DNA of 64,000 nucleotides from Symsagittifera roscoffensis (taxonomy: Eukaryota > Xenacoelomorpha > Acoela > Convolutidae). How positions within the stretch are numbered: the stretch's first letter is position 1; each line of letters starts with the position of its first letter. Below, one piece after another: positions 42,452-55,407 of the stretch. The position numbers were made by a program, and so were the translations under genes. The stretch is from contig NC_087062.1 in NCBI RefSeq assembly GCF_963678635.1, positions 43,474,395-43,538,394 of the forward strand, read 5' to 3'. Under the pieces are notes generated by a model that did not search any database, had not been told where the DNA came from, and was given only the letters and a program-made list of their open reading frames with translations.

Positions 42452-44937
42452 TGTAACGATTGTTGCTCTACAATCGTTACCGAGCAATTCCCGAGAACTC
42501 GGAAGGGTATCGGAAGGATTTCACCACCCTTCCGGAAGGACAAGACCGGTCTTCGTCCAGATTCCAGAATCCGGAAGGGTCTCGGGAAGAAAACTAAAAC
42601 TACATTTCAACAACTTTTAGCTTCCGGATATACCCTGAATCTGACTAACTAACATCAAAATTCGTTTTCAGATAATGAGAAGCTAGGAGTTGAGGCAAAG
42701 GGTTGACCCATTTCCGATGGATATGATGATTTTTATCTCCTGAACAAAAACAAAATTAATATTATAAAGAAAAAAGTAGCCCTGTTTTTAGGAGTGACCT
42801 CGTGGTCTGTGGATACTGAGACCCAGCCATGAGCTCACTATTTTGCGTGTAACTAAGTTAATCTGCGTGTTCTGGCCGATAGCTCAGAAATAGTAATGAT
42901 TTTGTCGACCCGATGTAAAGGACCACATAAAGAATTGGATTCTGTAGAAACGGTTAAAAGCACATGAAGCTGTGTTTAGACGCTAGCCAGTTGTTTCATA
43001 ACCTAGTTTTATTTTCCGTCGATTTGTACTTCCGGGCGAATGTTACATATTTGCTTTCATGGCGTTCCTGGGTGTTATTTTTTTAGCATCATGATCGACA
43101 GATCCAATAACAAGCTCTCTGCGCCAAGCGGATGCGCTAAATAAGACCCTTAACATTAGGCCGGAAGGGTGGCTTGGAACTCGGAAGCCTTCCGGATTCC
43201 CGGGTTCATTTTTTTAAAACCTAATTAAGACCGAAAATTCACATAATTTGAAGGGTGGGGAGATCGGCCGTCCCTTTGTTCCCTGAGCGGTGTATACCAC
43301 TAACACTTATAAACATACAAGAAACCCAACAAAAAGTACTATAGCACCTAAGAAAAACCAAAAACATAAAAAATTAACCGAAAACATCAAAAACAGCAAA
43401 AATATAAAATCATTAGAAATCATCCCACCAGACGAGATGTGATCCGACCCTCCCGTCTGTTGTTGTTAGATAATTTGTTGTTGCAGGCATTAATTTCAAA
43501 CAGGATTGTTATGATCAAAACTGTGATCCATTTCTGGTGCCTGTAGTGTAGGGTTGTTTGAGTATTTAGGCACGTTAATGCTAATTTGCGCGCAATCCGG
43601 AAGGGTCTTGTGAAGAGAGCGGAAGACTGATCGGGCAAGCCATGCAAGGAATCAGCAGGAAGGGTCTCAAGTACAACAACAATCGACTCTTGGGTACTGT
43701 TAACAAGTTTTGTATCCCTTTTGGTACAGAAATTTAGATAAAAATATGTGGGGGGATCGACAGTGACTGCACTGTAATGACCCTCCACCGAGTTGCGAAT
43801 TTGCGATTTAAGCACCCTAACTCGGATATTGAACAAATCGGGGCTTATAAAATTAGTAGTATTACTATTTATACTGCCTTTATCAATACTCCTATACCGT
43901 TTTTCAGTGAAAAACATACCAAACAGACCGGTTTTTAGGGTCAAAATAAAGATATTTTGATCCCTCCATAAATCGGGATTTTTAAGATATCGATGTTTTT
44001 TGAAACGGAAAAAAGCGCTTAGTTTGGGAGTTACATTGTAACTGCACTAACATAAATTGTGGATTCGGTTAAATCAGATAGGACGTGGTTGGAACTAATT
44101 GGGTGCCGAAATCCAAAGTTTCGTGGTTTTTCAAAAAACGAAACGCTACACAATAAGAAAATTTTTTCAAAAACTTTGAGATAGGGCAATAAAAGTTTGC
44201 TGATCGGACAATATACACTAGTGAATAGACAGATTTTAAAGCGCGCTTACCAATAACTTTCTTGGTCTCTTTGAAATCTAACTTAACCTGTTTGGTTTAG
44301 TGGATTCATCAATCTGGAGGGGTCCAAATAGCATTGATTTTGACAAATTTTTTTGGCTGAAACGTTTTAGATCCGCGTTTTTTGCATTGAAATAGAAAAG
44401 TATACTGAACCTAGCATTAAATTGAGCTCGGATCAATAATTTTAAAGTCAATAAGACAAGAATTGCGAAAAAAAATAGTCCGAACCTATAAGTTTTAAAT
44501 TTTTTTGAGTTCGCATCAAAGACGTTTTCTTCATAATTTTGGAAAAACTGGACAATCCAGTGCATTTTGATACAGTTAGAACAGGAGTTAGGTAGGCTTA
44601 CTCAAAAGCTAACTACTTTTTGAAGAAAGCAAGCATCAAAATTTTTTCAGATTGTTTTTAGCAAAAACTACCGATGTCTGAAGGAAAGCCTATATACCAC
44701 TACCAAACGGTAGTAACGGTTATATAAGTCAAACGCAGGCTGGTTAGAAGACCTTTTACTAAAAACTGAAAAAATAAGCAGCTTAGCTTCAAACCGTAAG
44801 GGTCTAGGGCCAGAACATACCCTTCCTTGTTAGTTTTTTTTTTATCATAATAGGCTCTGAGACCGTAACTGGAAGGGTATTGGTTTTTGTTTTTAAACGA
44901 TCCGGAAAAAGCTATTTTTGTCGATTCGGAGGGTTCA

Positions 44938-45101
44938 TATTTTTGCCAATCCGGAGGCGTCCCACTTAGGACGGGTCCTATTTTTGCCAATCCGGAAGGA
45001 TCCCAACTAGGAAAGGTCCTTTTTTACCAATCCGGAGGGGTCCCAATTCGGAATGATCTTATTTTTGTCAATCCGGAGGGGTCCAAATTCTGAGGGGTCC
45101 T
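44938..45101 (+). repeat. 41-bp tandem repeat in copy D LTR/leader
   Basis: Four units of ATTTTTGCCAATCCGGAGGGG followed by TCCCAATTCGGAAGGTCCT-like sequence, starting at about 44938, 44980, 45021 and 45061, with partial units at either side (44912 and 45102). Each unit centres on a CCGGAGG(G/C)GTCC word, a variant of the family's GGAGGGT word. Confidence 0.85.
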
Positions 45102-45386
45102 ATTTTTTTCAATCCTAGAAATTTATATTTTTTCTTCATTGGGGCCCCTAAAACGTACGTAGACGAAAGCTAGACGAAAACTAAGATAGTGAAAAATATT
45201 AGGATTTTAGTAATCAGGCAGGGAATTAGTGACTGCAGTGGTAACTTGCCTTTAAATAAAAACTGAAAAGACCAATGTGAAATAAAAGCAGGTCTAAACC
45301 CGGAGATTCGTGACTCTAGGTCTAATTGAAAACAAAATTCGACACTGACTTATTTGGATCAAAATCCAAACTTTTATTTGGAATAG

Positions 45387-45486
45387 AGGTTGCCTTGAGT
45401 GTTTTAGTAGGTCTAACTCGGGCAATCCGAAGGCAGATAGGTAACACAGAATTCGTTGGGTGCAATAGCCGCCCACTTGAGAAGAA
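45387..45486 (+). other. Conserved leader unit of copy D
   Basis: A single diverged counterpart of the doubled unit in copies A and B. The order GGTTGCCTTGAG, TTAGTAGG, CTCGGGCAATC, TTGGGTG, CCACTTGAGAAGA equals the sense strand of A 10330-10227. Its retention in an old copy suggests a working RNA element in the family. Confidence 0.65.
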
Positions 45487-45903
45487 TACTGCCTTCAAGT
45501 TTTATCTGTTTAGTGCTGCACTGAACAGGGTAAACTCTTTCTTTAGAAACAAGTTCAGCTTTTAAATTGTGACAGACCGAGTACAATACACATACATATT
45601 TTTGAAAACAGTTTTTTTAGTTTCTTTTTCTCGTTTTGGTCTTAAATCCTCATTAACAATTTTCGTTTGAGTAGTGACTACACTATCTTTTTAATATTCT
45701 GATATCATTCGGTGTGTGATAGCTTTATATTCAATAGCCAAAAATCAGTTGCTGTGCATAAATTGTATACACACTGTACTGTGATAACAAAAAGCTTTGT
45801 GTTCACTTGCTAGTTAAAATTTTGAACATTACAGTGTTGTGTTATTGTCATGATTATTATTGTTAATCAAACAATAAAAAGCGATGGAAAGCAACAATTT
45901 TAA

Positions 45904-48900
45904 ATGAGTCTAGACACGTCGAGAATACCTAAGCTAAAAGACAACTCTAGGAAATTTATACCAAAGAAACAAAGAAAATCAATGAACGACCCTTTCGTGG
46001 AAAGGACCGAAAGGATTCGGAACAAGAATGGAAACAAAGTTTCAGGTAGATTGGTTAGAACAAGGAGTCAAAAAGCCTTGGGAGAAAAAGAGGAAATGCT
46101 GGAAGTAGAGATCCACCCAAACCCAGTTCTGGATGAGAACCAGGCGGGACGTGGGACTGAGCATAATGGGAATAGAAGGTTGACGAGTGAATCTACTCCC
46201 GTAGAACGAGGCCACGATTTCACCACTTCCACCGGGACCTTACATTGACATTTCGACTGAAAATGCAGAAGCAGCAGGATCACCTACTGACAACACCATG
46301 ATGCGTGGGGTGACAGATAAAGTGGTAACGTCCTCCTCGTTTTCGGAACGAGTCAGGAACACTTTGGAAAATTTCTTCCCATTCACTCTGGGAACGGGGA
46401 CAGGTGATAATGTAGACACCCAAGAAGAAGAGGAGGAAAATGAACAGATTGATGATTTTGAGTCTCAAGTAAGCCTGAACAGTTAGACCCATGAAAACCA
46501 GACATCCACAAACATGGAGAGTGGCTATTCGGAACGGTTTGGGGCGGTCAGAACCATAAACAAGACTATTGATGGAATGCAACGGTCAAGGGAGTTCATG
46601 ACCATGACCAACTTGGAAGAGCGTCCGGCAAGGATAGGCAGACATGGTCAGGAATCACACCAGCGGAACCAGAGGCGGATCATAAAGAAACATAGATAAA
46701 GAGAGGTAAAACTCGTATCACGATCAACACTAAACTGCCAGGAACCAATAGGGTGATGCCACCACTAGTTACACCATTAGTAGACAACGGTGCGACAATG
46801 GAAGAGGCCTTGACCAGGATTGTGGACCACATGGGTGAGCAGAGTGAACAGATTTCAATACGAAATAGTGAACTAGAGAGAGCAGTTCACGTTGAGAGAG
46901 AAAACCAGCGGAAAGAAATTAACCGCAACAGACAGGAAGTTAGTTGAAGTGAAAAAACGCTTAAAAGAAAAGACGGATGAGTACTTGGCCAACAACTTGT
47001 CACGAACGACGAGGGAGGCTGAAGAAAGAGACATTTGATCTGGAACAACTAGGAAGTCAGCAAGAGCAGGCTCTTGGGACTCTTGACACGTGAATAGACG
47101 CAATGATGGAAAGACGCACTCAAGCTATCATGGATAGGCTGAGTGGTCTGTCTCGTGGGAAAGAGTAGCAACTCTAGGACAAGAGGAGCACACTCGGGAG
47201 ATGCTAACAGGGAGCCGAGAGTGAACTTTAACGACCGCCCTAACAGAGGAAGACCCATAGATCCACTAGAGGAAGTGACAACTCATTCAGCAATGCCAGC
47301 GGGGACAACAGGCCGGGGGGTCCAACGAATACCAGAGGAGATTCTTTTGGCAGCAGGCCGATCTCGAGTGAACGACTTATGCGAGAAGCGAATGCGACTG
47401 GAAGAGATGATCTCACAATCTGGTACAACTCGAATCAATAAAGATCTCAGCCCAGCGATTCGGACAGAAGTGGAACGGATAGTGACGATCAAGCAGCACA
47501 TGCAACGGCACTGGCAACAGTGTTTGAACCTCTGAACAAGTACTTGGAAACTTTCCTCACGAGGTTATCTAGGACCAGTGAACGCAGTAAAAAGTCCAGA
47601 AGGGTATTTAAGAAACCAAGATGCTATAAGGACGAATCTGACAGCTGTATAGACACCTGGATAGAGGTCATGAAGCTGCGCTTTGAGGACGAAGACACCA
47701 CGGAAAAACAAGAATGCAGTGCCCTTACCAGCAACTTGGAAGTGACAGCCCTGAATTGCGTGATGGCCAAAAAACACTACAGCGGTACACAGCCGAGAAA
47801 ATCTTTGAGATCCTGTTAAATCGTTTTGGCACAGGGGTGCAAGGACACCAAGCGATGATGCGCTTCGAGAAACGAAGGCAACGTGGAGAAGAAACTGTAG
47901 ACAAATTCTTGGTTGACTTCGAAATGCTTAGAAGGCGCAGTCAACCGGACGAGTCAAACAGCAGGATGAATTTGGCAGCAGCATCAAAATTCAATGATGG
48001 TGTGAAGAACGATGAACTTAGGACAATGTTAGCAACGCATTAAGCATCTCTTTCAAGCAATGCGCCTACACCGGAGGAACTGCGGCTGAAATCCAAGGAG
48101 TAACTATTGCCTAAATCTCCTATGAGATCAGGTTATTACAAAAGCAATTATGGCAACTTTAGCAACGGACCTGTCAACCAGTGCAACAACTGGTCAAACC
48201 TAGGGACGACATGGACAGGATACCCTCTTGTGCAAACTGCAGTTCGACAGACCATCATGTATCAGCCTGCCCAACCTACAAATAAGGCATGAAGGCGATC
48301 GGTTTTAGTCTAGAGGATGAAGATGCATCAGAATTCGATCATGAAGATTTCATGAGAGGAGTAATTGCAAGATTCACTAGCAGGTGTTTCCTTTGCAACT
48401 TGGAGGGTCATTTAGAATCGGATTGTCCACAATTTTTGGATGCTGTGGCAGATATTAGGCACCCAAGGCATGAAGAAGCTTTATCAGGTGTAAAAGCCAG
48501 CAAGACACACTTGATGAGTGAGGCGGAAGCCCCAAAGAAAGAGAAATCACAAGACCTGGCTACGAAGAAAATGCAAGCCGTGCTAAAAGAGACGAGTGAA
48601 CCAGAACCTGGAACCGCTGCATTTGACTTGAAAATTGACTATAAAGTAGCGGCAAGTGATGCCCTGAAAAGTGTCCAACAGGAACTAGCGACAAAAGAAA
48701 TAGAACAGAAAGTCAAGCTCGAACTCGAGAACGAGAGAGCTCAAGAACAACTCAACATCTTTGAAGCACCTGAGGCGGAAGAAACGAATGCACCGAGTAG
48801 TTTGAGCACTAAACTGAATGTGATCTCAGGGAGAATATTCGGGATGGTGCCACAAGGAAGCAAGATACAGTCAATAATCTCAGCAGCAGGACATCAGGTC

Positions 48901-48972
48901 CATTATGGCGTCTTCAGATCCATCAGGAACCTAATGGAACCTTCGGATTTGGATATACTTGCTGGTATATAA
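45904..48972 (+). pseudogene. Copy D Gag relic
   Basis: Starts at ATG 45904 (SLDTSRIPKLK) with a basic Ser/Arg-rich N terminus like copy A. Many frame breaks follow. The Gag core is in 47520-48043 (CYKDESDSCIDTWIEVMKL; GTGVQGHQAMMRFEKRRQR). Both knuckles are intact in sequence (CANC at 48229, CFLC at 48385) but separated by a stop. The post-knuckle linker runs to 48972. A relic that makes no full Gag. Confidence 0.9.
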
Positions 48973-49009
48973 TGACTTAATAGCTGAGCCACGAACTGAG
49001 TCGAGAGCT

Positions 49010-49990
49010 GTGGGAGCGTTGTTGACAACGGGTGGCACTCGAATAAAAAAACTTCACGGGCGCTTCACGTGAAAGTCTACGATCCCTACCAAGTGATGTT
49101 AAACGTGGATGGATTTAGTATTTACACCAAGACTTACGTCACAACAGACAGTGACCAAGTTGGACAGATATATTTGTGTCAGAAAGAAGTGAAGAAGTGA
49201 AGACGCCATGATGGAACATGATGCGGTGCACATTGGATACGAAGCAGATGTTACTGCAAATCTGCTAGAACCCGATGGAAAAAAAATCGAAGTAACAGGA
49301 CTTCTAGATACAGGAGCAGTTGTCAGTGTAATGCCGATAAAGACATGGCAAAGAAGGGGCTTCACAAGGGAGGACCTAATACCAACGAATCTAGGATTGG
49401 CAGCCGGAAACCGCGGGTCAATCTACGAGCCCGGTAGAACACCGATAACAGTCTTCCACATGGGAGGACAAATTCTGTGAATGAGTTTCCTTGTGGTGGA
49501 GAATCTGGACGATTCGGATCACTTCGTTTTGTGACGCGATTTGTCAGCAACTTTGACGTGATGATCGATTCTGAATAATGGACTGATCAAGATTAGGAAC
49601 CCAGTCAAGAAGTATCTTAAAAGACCAGTTAACAGAATAATAACTGATGAAAATAAGAGTAAAAGTTCAGTAGTTTTAGGCCGGAGCTTTTCTGTAACAC
49701 GAAAAGGGCTGAGTGTGAGTGTATTGTAGAATACACTGGAAACAACAGTTTCAATGCAGCGTGGACGGAAACTTGGCTACGCTTCGCCCATGAGAACTGA
49801 TTATGAAAAAACACCGAACTTGAAGGAGTTCCCTGTAAAGGACTGTCCCTTTCATGTGTATAAAAATTTGATCTTTAAAAGGATTATTGAATTGAAACCT
49901 TCGAATAAAATGTTTTCAATGAAATCCGAAACGGATGACGGCCTGTCGAGTTGCTCGAATTTCCGGAACGTCCCTCGTCATATGAATTAG
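49010..49990 (+). pseudogene. Copy D protease relic
   Basis: The 49208-49480 frame has LLDTGAVVSVMP with the active-site DTGA at 49307-49318. Flanking parts are in other phases, with stops at about 49198, 49478 and 49730. The region after it matches the protease-RT linker of copy A (MFSMKSETDDGLSSCSNF). Confidence 0.88.
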
Positions 49991-50139
49991 ACTCTGACAA
50001 ACCAGTTTTGCCAGAGAAAGAGCACTTGAAAGGTAAGGTAGGTGAGGCAGAGTCCAAGTCGCTAAGAAAGTTTTAAATCGGAACGCGGACGTTTTTTCAA
50101 AATATAAGGCGGATATTGGTTGTTGTATTTTCAACGAGC

Positions 50140-51540
50140 ACAAAATCGAACTAGAAGAAGGCGCCGTTCTTCACAGGGAAATAGAAATGTTGCTCGAATA
50201 CGACATGATAGAACCCTCAAAGTCACCTTGAGCTTGTGGAGTTGTCATGGCTAAAAAGAAAGGGGACAGCTAAGATTCTGTTGCGATTTTCGCTATCTGA
50301 ACGCGGTGACCATAAAGGACGTTTACCCAACACCACGCATAGTTGACAGCCTCTCAAAAAACTTGGCGATGCCAAGTTTTTTAATACACTGGAACTGGGT
50401 TCTGCCTTCTGGCAGGTTCCTCTGCGGAACAAGGACAGAGAGAAGACTGGATTTGCATGCGAATTGGGTTTGTTCCAGTGGAAGAGGATGCCCTTCGGCT
50501 TGTGCAATGCCACGGCGACCTTTCAAAGACTGATGGCTCAGGCTTTGACCAGGATGACAAAGAAGTACGGGAATCTCGTGATGTGCTATGTGCACGACGT
50601 GGTCATAGAGACACCCACCTTGGCAGATCACATCGACAGACTCGACGAGGTCTTCAACTGCATGAAAAAAGCCGCTTGGAAATGCAAACCATCGATCCTT
50701 AGGGACTCAATCAAGTACCTGGGAAGAATATTAGACAGGCATAGCGTGAGGACGGATCCGGATGCGGTGGAGGCCATGCTAACATGGAAGGCCCCCAGAG
50801 CGAACACACAGCTCAAGAAGTCCGTGTGGAATGAAAGAGCTCAGGAAGCTTTCGAGAATATAAAGCGGGAACGGTGCGAAGCGCCAGTGCTAGGCATGCT
50901 CACGGAGAGAAGCATGTACGTTCTTGACACTGATGCTTCAGTGGGGGCCATCTCAGGAATACTGCATCAGTAGCAAAATGAAACGGGAGAACAGTTCTCC
51001 GTCTCATTGCATATGGCAGTAAAGTGTTGAGCGACACTGAAATGAAATATGGTGCACCAAAAGCAGAAATGTTTGTGGTGGTCACGTACGTTCGTGGAGA
51101 AGTACCGCGCATACTTGGGGAGCGCTCCCTTTATGTTGCGTGTGGATAAAAGAGCCCTATCCTGGTTGAAGACGTAATCGATGGACCAGAGTTATATTGG
51201 TTGTTGGATAGTTAGATTGGATGGCTACCACATGATAATTGAGCACAGGATGCGCAACCAGCACCAAAATGCTAACAGCCTCAGCAAGAAGACTGAGTTT
51301 TATGAGAGACTGGAGCAGAAACAGGCCATAAAGGCGAAAATCGAGGAAGGAATCTCGTTCCTGGACAAAGAGACTTACGAAGCACTTACCTTGACAATAT
51401 GGTTGGTCAAGTCAGGACATCCGGTTCCGGGACACCCACAACTATCAGTGGAGAAACAAAGATCTTATCGAAAAGGGACCCGTTGCCCTTGGATCTGTTG
51501 CTACGTTCGAACCTGGTCCAACAGGAACTCTCTCGTATGA
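50140..51540 (+). pseudogene. Copy D RT-RNase H relic (YVHD)
   Basis: RT runs from EIEMLLEYDMIEPS-like sequence through GLFQWKRMPFGLCNATATFQRLM. The catalytic box reads YVHD (50587-50598), with His for the first Asp. About 45 codons covering the GFANYYREFIKGYADK region of copies A and C are deleted near 50815. RNase H is broken by TAG at 50973 and later stops. Clearly inactive. Confidence 0.9.
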
Positions 51541-52340
51541 ACATAAACAGCCTCTCATTGCTAGACAAAATGGTGCAGGTCACACCACATGTGATGCGGA
51601 TGCTGGTCAGATTGTTGGAAAGAGAAGTGACTAGAGATGAACCCGAATGGAGAGCAGCCATGGCATCGATGACAGTCAGTGAGAAGATACGGATAAAACC
51701 ATCAAGACGCCAACGCCGAGAAAACGAAAGGGATTGTAGGACGGAAGTCCGGCAACTAGTATCGTTGATTCCTCAAAGCGTTTTGTGAGAACATCATACA
51801 AAGAAAAAGGACAAGAGATCGGAACTCAAAAGAAAACTGTCACTTTTGAGGAACCTGATAAAAAATGGGTAGAAGTTAAATCAGGAAACCCGGTACAGGA
51901 AAATTTTTTCCGAGGAGAAGGATGTTCAAGGAAATGGTCATGTTAATGAAAAAGACCAAACAAACAAAGTTTTGTCCGGGGAGTTTAGATGGATAATTAG
52001 ATCGTGCACATAAGATACTGCCCTGGAGACGTGCTCCACAGCACACTCATCGGTTGATAATATCTCGAGGAAATCGGAGATTGTTATCTACTCAGACAGG
52101 AAATCGAGCACAGGATCAGACTTATCATAGCTAGCAATCCACACATTGCTAGTTGAGACTGGAGCGAGAGACAAGGACAAGGAAGCGTACCAAGACCCTG
52201 ATAGTGATCGCTACCTGATCCCGAGCGGAAAAGTCTGAGATAACGCAGCGGATGACCGGAAAAAGATAGCGGTATCGAGACGTTCCCTGAAATTATTACC
52301 ACAAAAGAAAGCGGTCAAGACTGACCTTCAACCGTTTTAA
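51541..52340 (+). pseudogene. Copy D RNase H-integrase linker relic
   Basis: Degenerate, largely without long frames after 51788. It retains one TTGTCCGGGGAG word at 51972-51983, in the place where copy A has its cluster. Confidence 0.6.
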
Positions 52341-52355
52341 CAAGAGATAGAACCA

Positions 52356-53745
52356 TTGGCAAAGATTTGGTGCGTCAAAATGGAAGATGACACGCATCAG
52401 CCCGGTGAGCTGAACAGTCACTTGAGGGAAATGAAGACATACTTTAAGGCGAGTTACAGACTCTCCTATTTATTAGGAACGCAGAGAAATGACCGCATGA
52501 CAAGTAACTTGAAAAGGTGGATAGAGAATGGGTCACCATACAAGGGAGACCTGGAAAAGGAAATTTACCGAATCTTGGGACAGTACTATATGCTAAAAGA
52601 GGGGCGGTTATATCTGAACAAGGATGCGATCGTGGCTTGCAAAAAGATAGAGGAGAACAGGGTACTATATAAGTACAACTCGATAGTCCTGCTGCAACTT
52701 TATCAGACGGAACCTATTTTCAGGTCACATGACCAAATGGGCCACCAAGGGATCGATAAAGTATACCAGAGGATCTTGAAACGCTTCAAAAGGCCTGGAA
52801 GGAAGAAGATATGCGAGAAGTGGGTAACAGCATGTCTGTCTTGCCAACAGGTGAAGGATCCCAGGTATTTGCGATTTCCGTCGCAGTCATAGGTTCATCC
52901 GAATTCAGTGAAGTGGTACAGATTGATCATCAGAAGATATGCATGAGAGACAGCGGCTACACTCAGGTCCTGGTGATGATCGACCATTTCGCAAAGTATG
53001 CAGAGGCCGTGCCCTGCATATTTGCTTCAGTCAAAGAGACATGCGATGATCTGATCAATACGTGGATAGCAAGACATGGATGTCCCATGACATTTCACTC
53101 GGAAATGGAAAAGTTTTCGTAGGAGAACTTACCAAGGAGCTCATGAGACGTTCTCAAGTACCTCAGGCTCATTCAACCACGTATCATCCACAAACGAACG
53201 GCTGGTAGAAAGACAAAATCGGTGTCGATGTTAAGGGTGTATTGTGCCATATACATGAATGATTGGGATAGATATCTTCCACAATTGATGGAAGCTTATA
53301 ACATCACGCAAATTTCCACCCCAGGAATTAGTCCGCACATGATGTTGACTGGACATGAAAAGTCATCGCCTTTAACTTTCTTCTATCCAGAGTATAAAGG
53401 AAAGAAGACATTGCCACAAGTCTATGTAAGAGACGTGATCAGGAGTCAGCAAGAGCTGAACGACTTATGCAGACACAATACGCAACAAGCCCAGGCGAGG
53501 CAGAAGAAAAGATTTGACAAGAAGGCAGCTGGTGCAAAAACTTACTCAGTAGGAGACTACGTGTGGGTATTTCAGAACGTCATTCAGCCGAAAGGAACGA
53601 AGAAATTCCTGAAGAAGAGGAGGGGACCGTTCATGATAACGGAAGTGCATCAGAAGAGACGTTTTTAGAGACTGATTACTGGCCGAACTGCGCACTTTGA
53701 GAACATTAAGCCACACAACCCATCCATAGAGGACTGTTGCATACC
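52356..53745 (+). pseudogene. Copy D integrase relic
   Basis: Zinc domain SHDQMGHQGIDK...CLSCQQ, then VQIDHQKICM (first Asp kept), the second Asp lost by a deletion at FHSE (about 53100), and LVERQN in another phase, followed by the GPF module. Frames break at about 52890, 53120, 53215 and 53668. Confidence 0.88.
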
Positions 53746-55066
53746 GGAAGAAATGGAGGAGGGCAATTATCTGATGATGCACCCTGCTTGCGAGGTCAAG
53801 GAGAAGGGTACCAGGGAAAAGAACGATGGGAATGAGGCTCTAGAAGAAGGGAAAAGTCCGCCGCAAGACCTGAATTCCAATGAAATAATTAAGGCGGATG
53901 AGGAAACCTTACCATACGCAGAGGAGGGCTGGGAAAATCTCGAGCAGATAGAGGTTCCTAAGAACATGGAACCAGATTTACCCTTTATAATCCAAACAAG
54001 AGAGAGTGACAGGACAAGAACTGCAAAGAAAAATAACCCTTACGGAGACAATTTCGTAGTGAAAAGGATAAACCTGAAAAAGGTAGTAAGGGAATTGGTG
54101 GGTCTAGAAAAGATACCAGCGTCACAAGACATCGACATCGTCGATGACCAAGACAAGGAATGGATCGACGATCGGTCTAAACTTGAAGCGGAGTTTGACG
54201 ATGAGCAGCAGCAGGCGTATGAACAAGAATTAAAGAACTTGCGAATCTTAGAGTGGTTGAATGAAAAGACATCAGACCCGAAAAAAACCAGTGTCACGAT
54301 ACAAGTCGTAGACCGCGGGAGCAGGAAATACATAAAGAATGACAAAGAGGATCCTTCCTGGGCAGCCCAGGAAGGGCAATTGCTCATTCCTGCGTCCAAT
54401 CTTAACTTAATATCCGGTATGCGATCGAAGGGGACGTCGATGGATATTTATGTCCGGGGAGTGGGGGTAGGACTTACCAACACTGAAAAACTATAAATAA
54501 AGAAATTAAAAATAGCAAGAGAAACAGGTGACATAAAGGCACAAACAGTTGAAGGCCCTAGGAAACCAGACATAGGCAGGCAGAGTGGTAAAGTCATATT
54601 TTTTTTGCCAAATGAATACTCAAGCAGCATACTACTAACGGAGAGCGACTTTATACTTACAAATAGGACAAGTGCGATAGAGATTACTGCGGACATGAGT
54701 TTTAAAATAGCGTTAGCGGCAGATTTTAAGAGAAAATATAAGAACTTAGAGTTTTATGGAATCAAAGACCGGGAATAGGAGGTGTGGCACCCTTCCCTCC
54801 GGCGTCTTCGCAGATACCGGGAAAGTACTTGTGCTTCTTGGCGACGAGGGCGACGGAGAAGCAGCATGTGGACCCTGAAGACTTGGTTCTGTCCCTAACG
54901 AGACTGAGAGACTTCCTAGTGGAAAAGGAACTAAAGGAACTCTCGCTTCCAGTGTACGACCCAAACCGAGGTCGATTGCATACACGGGAGCTGTATGCGC
55001 TGATACACGTAATCTTTTCTGATACGAACATAGAAGTGTATTTACATAAGAAATATTATTTGAGTG
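53746..55066 (+). pseudogene. Copy D acidic tail and macro-like domain relic
   Basis: The acidic tail (53753-54496) ends in MDIYVRGVGVGLTNTEKL. The macro-like part is at about 54621-55066: ILLTESDFIL, ITADMSFK, ALAADFKRKY, a TAG at 54776-54778, PGKYLCFLATR, LPVYDPNRGRL, IEVYLHKKYYLS. The normal stop is lost, so the frame runs on to 55194. The YDPNRG motif is preserved even in this old copy. Confidence 0.82.
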
Positions 55067-55407
55067 GGTTGAGCGTAGGACGTGTTGTGTTATGTGTTAT
55101 GTTATTAGGACTTTGGGTGTGGAAGGTTAGTGACCACCACCGACCGAACCATAATCAAAGGAACAGACCCAAAGTTTGGACGGTCCATTCTTAGGTTGAA
55201 TTCCAAAATTTTAGCAATAATCTGATTATAATATATCTTGAGATCAAATTCTTTTTATCTGATTGTCTTAAATTAATTTTGATGAAAAATCTGGAGTAAT
55301 GTTGACAAATGTGATACAATGATCTCTTTTCTAGAGTGTGATTGATCGGTAAATTACTCATCAAATTTCGATTGTGCAAACTGATAGTTGAAATCGAATC
55401 ATACGAA

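Larger units (their letters stand above)
42039..45903 (+). repeat. LTR plus 5' leader of copy D
   Basis: Non-coding. From about 42440 it follows the family LTR order: TATA, CCGGAAGGGT words, an ATCCAT-type palindrome, CCCTGTTTTTAG (42780), GGGCGAATGTTACATA (43034), an A-rich tract, GACGAGATGTGATC (about 43432), a 41-bp tandem array (44938-45101) and the leader unit (45387-45486). In this copy the common word is CGGAAGGGT rather than CGGAGGGT. Positions 42039-42430 have no recognised match and may be copy C's LTR remainder or host DNA. Confidence 0.7.
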
